NCBI GenBank assembly: GCA_945901215.1
Contig: CAMDKE010000109.1
Span: 1-8,337, forward strand
Length of the DNA: 8,337 nucleotides
Direction of reading: 5' to 3'
Source: Comamonas sp. lk
GTDB taxonomy: Bacteria; Pseudomonadota; Gammaproteobacteria; Burkholderiales; Burkholderiaceae_C
Shown here: one piece after another, positions 5,696 to 8,337 of the stretch
Layout: every line of letters starts with the position of its first letter
Numbering within the stretch: the first letter of the stretch is position 1
Notes under the pieces: generated by a model
The model's database searches: none
Told to the model about the DNA's origin: nothing
The model's input: only the letters and a program-made list of their open reading frames with translations
Position numbers and translations under genes: made by a program

Positions 5696-7555
5696 ATGCC
5701 CTTTGTTCCCTTGCATCCCCGCGTTGTAGCGATTACGCAGCGCGTTCAAGAACGCAGCGCCCCGGCGCGCAGCGCCTACCTGGCCCAGGTCCAGGCCATG
5801 GTCCAACGTGCACCCGGCGCCCAGCGCATGGGTTGCGCCAACGTCGCCCACGCCTTTGCAGCGATGGAACCCGCTGACAAACGCCGCGCCAGCGCCTTGG
5901 ACAACTTTCAGCCGGTTGCCGAGCGTGCGCCCAATATTGGCATCGTCAACGCCTATAACGACTTGCTCTCGGCCCACGCGCCGCTGCAGCACTACCCCGA
6001 TTTGATTAAAGACGAGGCACGCAAGCTCGGCGCCACCGCCCAGGTGGCCGGTGGCGTGCCCGCCATGTGCGACGGCGTGACCCAAGGCACGCCGGGCATG
6101 GAACTAAGCCTGTTCTCGCGCGACGCCATTGCCATGGCCACTGCCATTTCGCTCAGCCACGACGTGTTTGACTGCGCGCTCATGCTGGGTGTGTGCGACA
6201 AGATCGTGCCTGGTTTGCTGATTGGCGCCCTGCATTTTGGCCATCTCCCCATCGTGTTTGTGCCGGCTGGCCCCATGACCTCGGGCCTGCCCAATGTTGA
6301 GAAGGCCAAGGTGCGCGAACTGGCCGCCCAAGGTCTGGTCGGGCGTGCTGAGTTGTTGGAGGCCGAGTCGGCCGCCTACCACGGCGCGGGTACCTGCACC
6401 TTTTACGGCACCGCCAACAGCAACCAAATGCTGCTCGAAGCCATGGGCCTGCACGTGCCTGGCACCGCTTTTGTGAACCCTGGCGCAGACATCCGCGCCG
6501 AGCTGACCCGCGAAGCCACCCGCACCGTGTTGGGCCGCAGCACCGCTGGCGCACGCGCCGCCTGCACACCGATTGGCGTGTTAGCAGATGAGCGCTGCAT
6601 CGTCAACGCCATGGTGGCGCTGCTGGCCACCGGCGGCTCCACCAACCACCTGATTCACTGGGTGGCAGTGGCGCGCGCAGCGGGCATCACCATCGACTGG
6701 AACGACTTTTCTGATTTGTCCGACGTGGTGCCCTTGCTAACCCGCGTCTACCCCAACGGCAGCGCGGATGTGAACCAGTTCCAGGCCGCCGGCGGGCCCG
6801 GCTTTGTCATCCGCGAGTTGCTGGACGCCGGTTTCATGCACCCCGACGTGGCCACTGTGCGCGCGGAGGGCTTGCGCGCGTTCACCCGCATCCCGCAGGC
6901 GGTGGGCGGCGCCCTGGCCTGGATTGACGCCGGCCCGAGCAAAGACGAGACCGTGGTGCGCCCGGCGCAGCAGCCTTTTAGCGCCAGTGGCGGCTTGCGC
7001 CTGCTATCTGGGAATCTGGGGCGTAGCGTGATCAAGGTGTCCTCGGTGCCCGAAGACCGCCAAGTCATTGAAGCGCCCTGCCGCGTGTTTGACTCGCAAG
7101 AGGCCTTACACACCGCCTTTACCGCCAACGAACTTAACCGCGACCTGGTCTGCGTGGTGCGCTGGCAGGGCCCACAGGCCAACGGCATGCCCGAGCTTCA
7201 CAAGCTCACGCCGCCGCTGGCGGTGTTGCAAGGCAAAGGCTTCAAGGTGGCGCTGGTGACCGACGGACGGATGAGCGGCGCCTCGGGCAAGGTGCCTGCG
7301 GCCATCCACGTGTCTCCCGAAGCCGCCGCCGGTGGTCCGCTTGCCAAGGTGCAGGACGGCGACCTGGTGCGCCTGGACGCCACCGCTGGCACCCTGCAAG
7401 TGCTGGTGCCTGCCGCCGACTGGGACGCCCGCCCCCTAGCCACCATGCCAGCGGCCTTGCGCGCCGCCAACGGTGTTGGGATGGGCCGCGAGTTGTTTGC
7501 GGGCATGCGCCGTAACGCCTTGACGGCCGAAGAGGGCGCGTGCAGCTGGCTCTAA
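5696..7555 (+). CDS. edd: 6-phosphogluconate dehydratase Edd
   Basis: Dehydrates 6-phosphogluconate to 2-keto-3-deoxy-6-phosphogluconate (KDPG), the first dedicated step of the Entner-Doudoroff pathway, in the cytoplasm. The 619-aa product resembles E. coli Edd (about 603 aa) along its whole length: ERSAPARSAYLAQVQ near the start, NAYNDLLSAH (85-94), GGVPAMCDGVTQG with Cys125, LGVCDKIVPG with Cys167, GTCTFYGTANSNQM with Cys234, LLATGGSTNH, DFSDLSDVVPLLTRVYPNG, and the IlvD/Edd signature VTDGRMSGASGKVPAAIHVS. Cys167 and Cys234 are likely [4Fe-4S] ligands, with Cys47 or Cys125 as possible third. The frame is open from 5597, but homology begins just after the ATG at 5696, so that start is chosen; no strong Shine-Dalgarno is visible. 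It forms an operon with eda, 44 bases downstream. A HexR-like palindrome precedes it. Confidence 0.97.
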   Translation: MPFVPLHPRVVAITQRVQERSAPARSAYLAQVQAMVQRAPGAQRMGCANVAHAFAAMEPADKRRASALDNFQPVAERAPNIGIVNAYNDLLSAHAPLQHYPDLIKDEARKLGATAQVAGGVPAMCDGVTQGTPGMELSLFSRDAIAMATAISLSHDVFDCALMLGVCDKIVPGLLIGALHFGHLPIVFVPAGPMTSGLPNVEKAKVRELAAQGLVGRAELLEAESAAYHGAGTCTFYGTANSNQMLLEAMGLHVPGTAFVNPGADIRAELTREATRTVLGRSTAGARAACTPIGVLADERCIVNAMVALLATGGSTNHLIHWVAVARAAGITIDWNDFSDLSDVVPLLTRVYPNGSADVNQFQAAGGPGFVIRELLDAGFMHPDVATVRAEGLRAFTRIPQAVGGALAWIDAGPSKDETVVRPAQQPFSASGGLRLLSGNLGRSVIKVSSVPEDRQVIEAPCRVFDSQEALHTAFTANELNRDLVCVVRWQGPQANGMPELHKLTPPLAVLQGKGFKVALVTDGRMSGASGKVPAAIHVSPEAAAGGPLAKVQDGDLVRLDATAGTLQVLVPAADWDARPLATMPAALRAANGVGMGRELFAGMRRNALTAEEGACSWL

Positions 7556-7599
7556 ACCCACCCGATCCCCACCCCATCATTCAAACGAGACACACACCC

Positions 7600-8241
7600 A
7601 TGACCGCCACCGCTTTCACCGCTTTGCAGGTAATGCAAGACGCCCCCGTCATCCCTGTCATTGTGTTGAACGATGTGGCCCACGCCGTCCCCATGGCGCG
7701 TGCCTTGTTGGCCGGGGGCGTGCGCATGCTCGAGGTCACTTTGCGCACCCCGCAGGCGCTGGCCTGCATTGAAGCCATTGCCCGCGCTGTTCCCGAGGCT
7801 GTGGTGGGTGCAGGCACGGTGCGGTCCAAAGCCGACGCGCAGGCAGCGGCCAACGCCGGAGCGCGCTTTGCTGTGAGCCCCGGCTACACCAGCGCCGTCG
7901 GCCAGGCCTGCCGCGACGCAGGCCTCGCGCTCTTGCCCGGCGTGGCCACCGGCAGCGAAATCATGATGGCGCAAGAAGACGGCTTTACCGAACTCAAATT
8001 CTTTCCGGCCATGCAAGCCGGTGGCCCCGCCATGCTCAAGGCCTGGAGCGGCCCCTTCTTTGATGTGCGCTTTTGCCCCACGGGCGGAGTGAGTATGCAA
8101 AACGCCGCCGATTTTCTGGCCCTGTCCAACGTGGTCTGTGTGGGCGGCTCGTGGCTGGTGCCCGCGGACGCCATGGCCCAGGGCGACTGGATGCGCATTA
8201 CGCAGTTGGCAGCGGACACCCAGGCGCTGCGGGTCCGGTAA
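7600..8241 (+). CDS. eda: KDPG aldolase Eda (2-keto-3-deoxy-6-phosphogluconate aldolase)
   Basis: Class I aldolase that cleaves KDPG into pyruvate and glyceraldehyde-3-phosphate, completing the Entner-Doudoroff pathway. The 213-aa length matches the family. Catalytic residues fall at the same numbers as in the E. coli enzyme: Glu45 and Arg49 in MLEVTLRT, and Schiff-base Lys133 in TELKFFPA. Phosphate-binding and barrel motifs are also present: VGAGTV (69-74), SPGYTS, LLPGVATGSE, CPTGGVS (159-165) and VGGSWLVP. An in-frame ATG at 7540 would overlap the end of edd and add 20 non-homologous residues; the ATG at 7600 has ACGAGA (7585-7590) at suitable spacing and starts right before the first family helix. 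Co-transcribed with edd by position. Confidence 0.96.
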   Translation: MTATAFTALQVMQDAPVIPVIVLNDVAHAVPMARALLAGGVRMLEVTLRTPQALACIEAIARAVPEAVVGAGTVRSKADAQAAANAGARFAVSPGYTSAVGQACRDAGLALLPGVATGSEIMMAQEDGFTELKFFPAMQAGGPAMLKAWSGPFFDVRFCPTGGVSMQNAADFLALSNVVCVGGSWLVPADAMAQGDWMRITQLAADTQALRVR

Positions 8242-8252
8242 GAGGGGTTTTG

Positions 8253-8280
8253 CCTGCGCTTTTTTTATTGGGGGCGCAGG
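8253..8280. repeat. Inverted repeat after eda (possible imperfect terminator)
   Basis: CCTGCGC (8253-8259) and GCGCAGG (8274-8280) form a 7-bp GC-rich stem around a 14-base loop that itself holds seven T's. No T-run follows the stem in either direction, so it does not fit a classic intrinsic terminator. It is the only notable structure just after eda and may still end or stabilise the edd-eda transcript. Confidence 0.35.
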
Positions 8281-8328
8281 GCTCTAAAGCGTGGCTCAAA
8301 CCACTGAGCGCCGGTGGGCACAAGGGGT

Positions 8329-8333
8329 GAGGA
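8329..8333 (+). promoter_or_regulatory. Possible ribosome binding site for a gene beyond the right edge
   Basis: GAGGA sits 4 bases before the window end, at a distance that would suit a start codon just outside. The window holds no codons of that gene, so this is only a hint. Confidence 0.25.
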
Positions 8334-8337
8334 ATTA

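Noticed and set aside
1..8337. Mobile elements, CRISPR arrays, tRNA or rRNA genes
   Set aside because: No transposase, integrase, regularly spaced repeats or recognisable RNA gene was seen; the window looks like core chromosome.

Overview
The window reads as ordinary chromosome from a GC-rich betaproteobacterium, most likely Burkholderiales/Comamonadaceae (Rhodoferax- or Polaromonas-like). This is inferred from base composition, protein style and the edd-eda arrangement; no rRNA or marker gene fixes the species. Coding density is high. There are no tRNAs, insertion sequences, CRISPR arrays or phage genes, and no intergenic gap exceeds 150 bases.

Left part (1-1529, minus strand): a TetR-family repressor gene followed after 34 bases by the N-terminal 258 codons of an HlyD/AcrA-type efflux adaptor that runs off the left edge. 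A sigma70-like promoter and a 20-bp palindrome lie directly in front of the repressor, which suggests an autoregulated efflux operon.

Central part (1607-4888, plus strand): five closely packed genes, namely msrA (methionine sulfoxide reductase A), an ABC ATPase, an FtsX/MacB-like permease with a His-containing periplasmic loop, an 82-aa secreted Cys/His-containing protein, and a secreted DUF3299-like protein with a CxxC motif. The last four look like one poorly described envelope ABC system. By resemblance to the zinc-regulated zrg cluster of Vibrio it may concern metal handling, but the substrate is inferred. This is the most interesting part of the window.

Right part (4905-8337): pdxH (pyridoxamine 5'-phosphate oxidase) on the minus strand, convergent with the DUF3299-like gene and divergent from edd. 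The plus-strand genes edd and eda encode both enzymes specific to the Entner-Doudoroff pathway: 6-phosphogluconate is dehydrated to KDPG, which is cleaved to pyruvate and glyceraldehyde-3-phosphate. A palindrome with the geometry of a HexR operator lies 48 bases before the edd start. About 95 non-coding bases after eda hold inverted repeats and end in a possible ribosome binding site for a gene outside the window.
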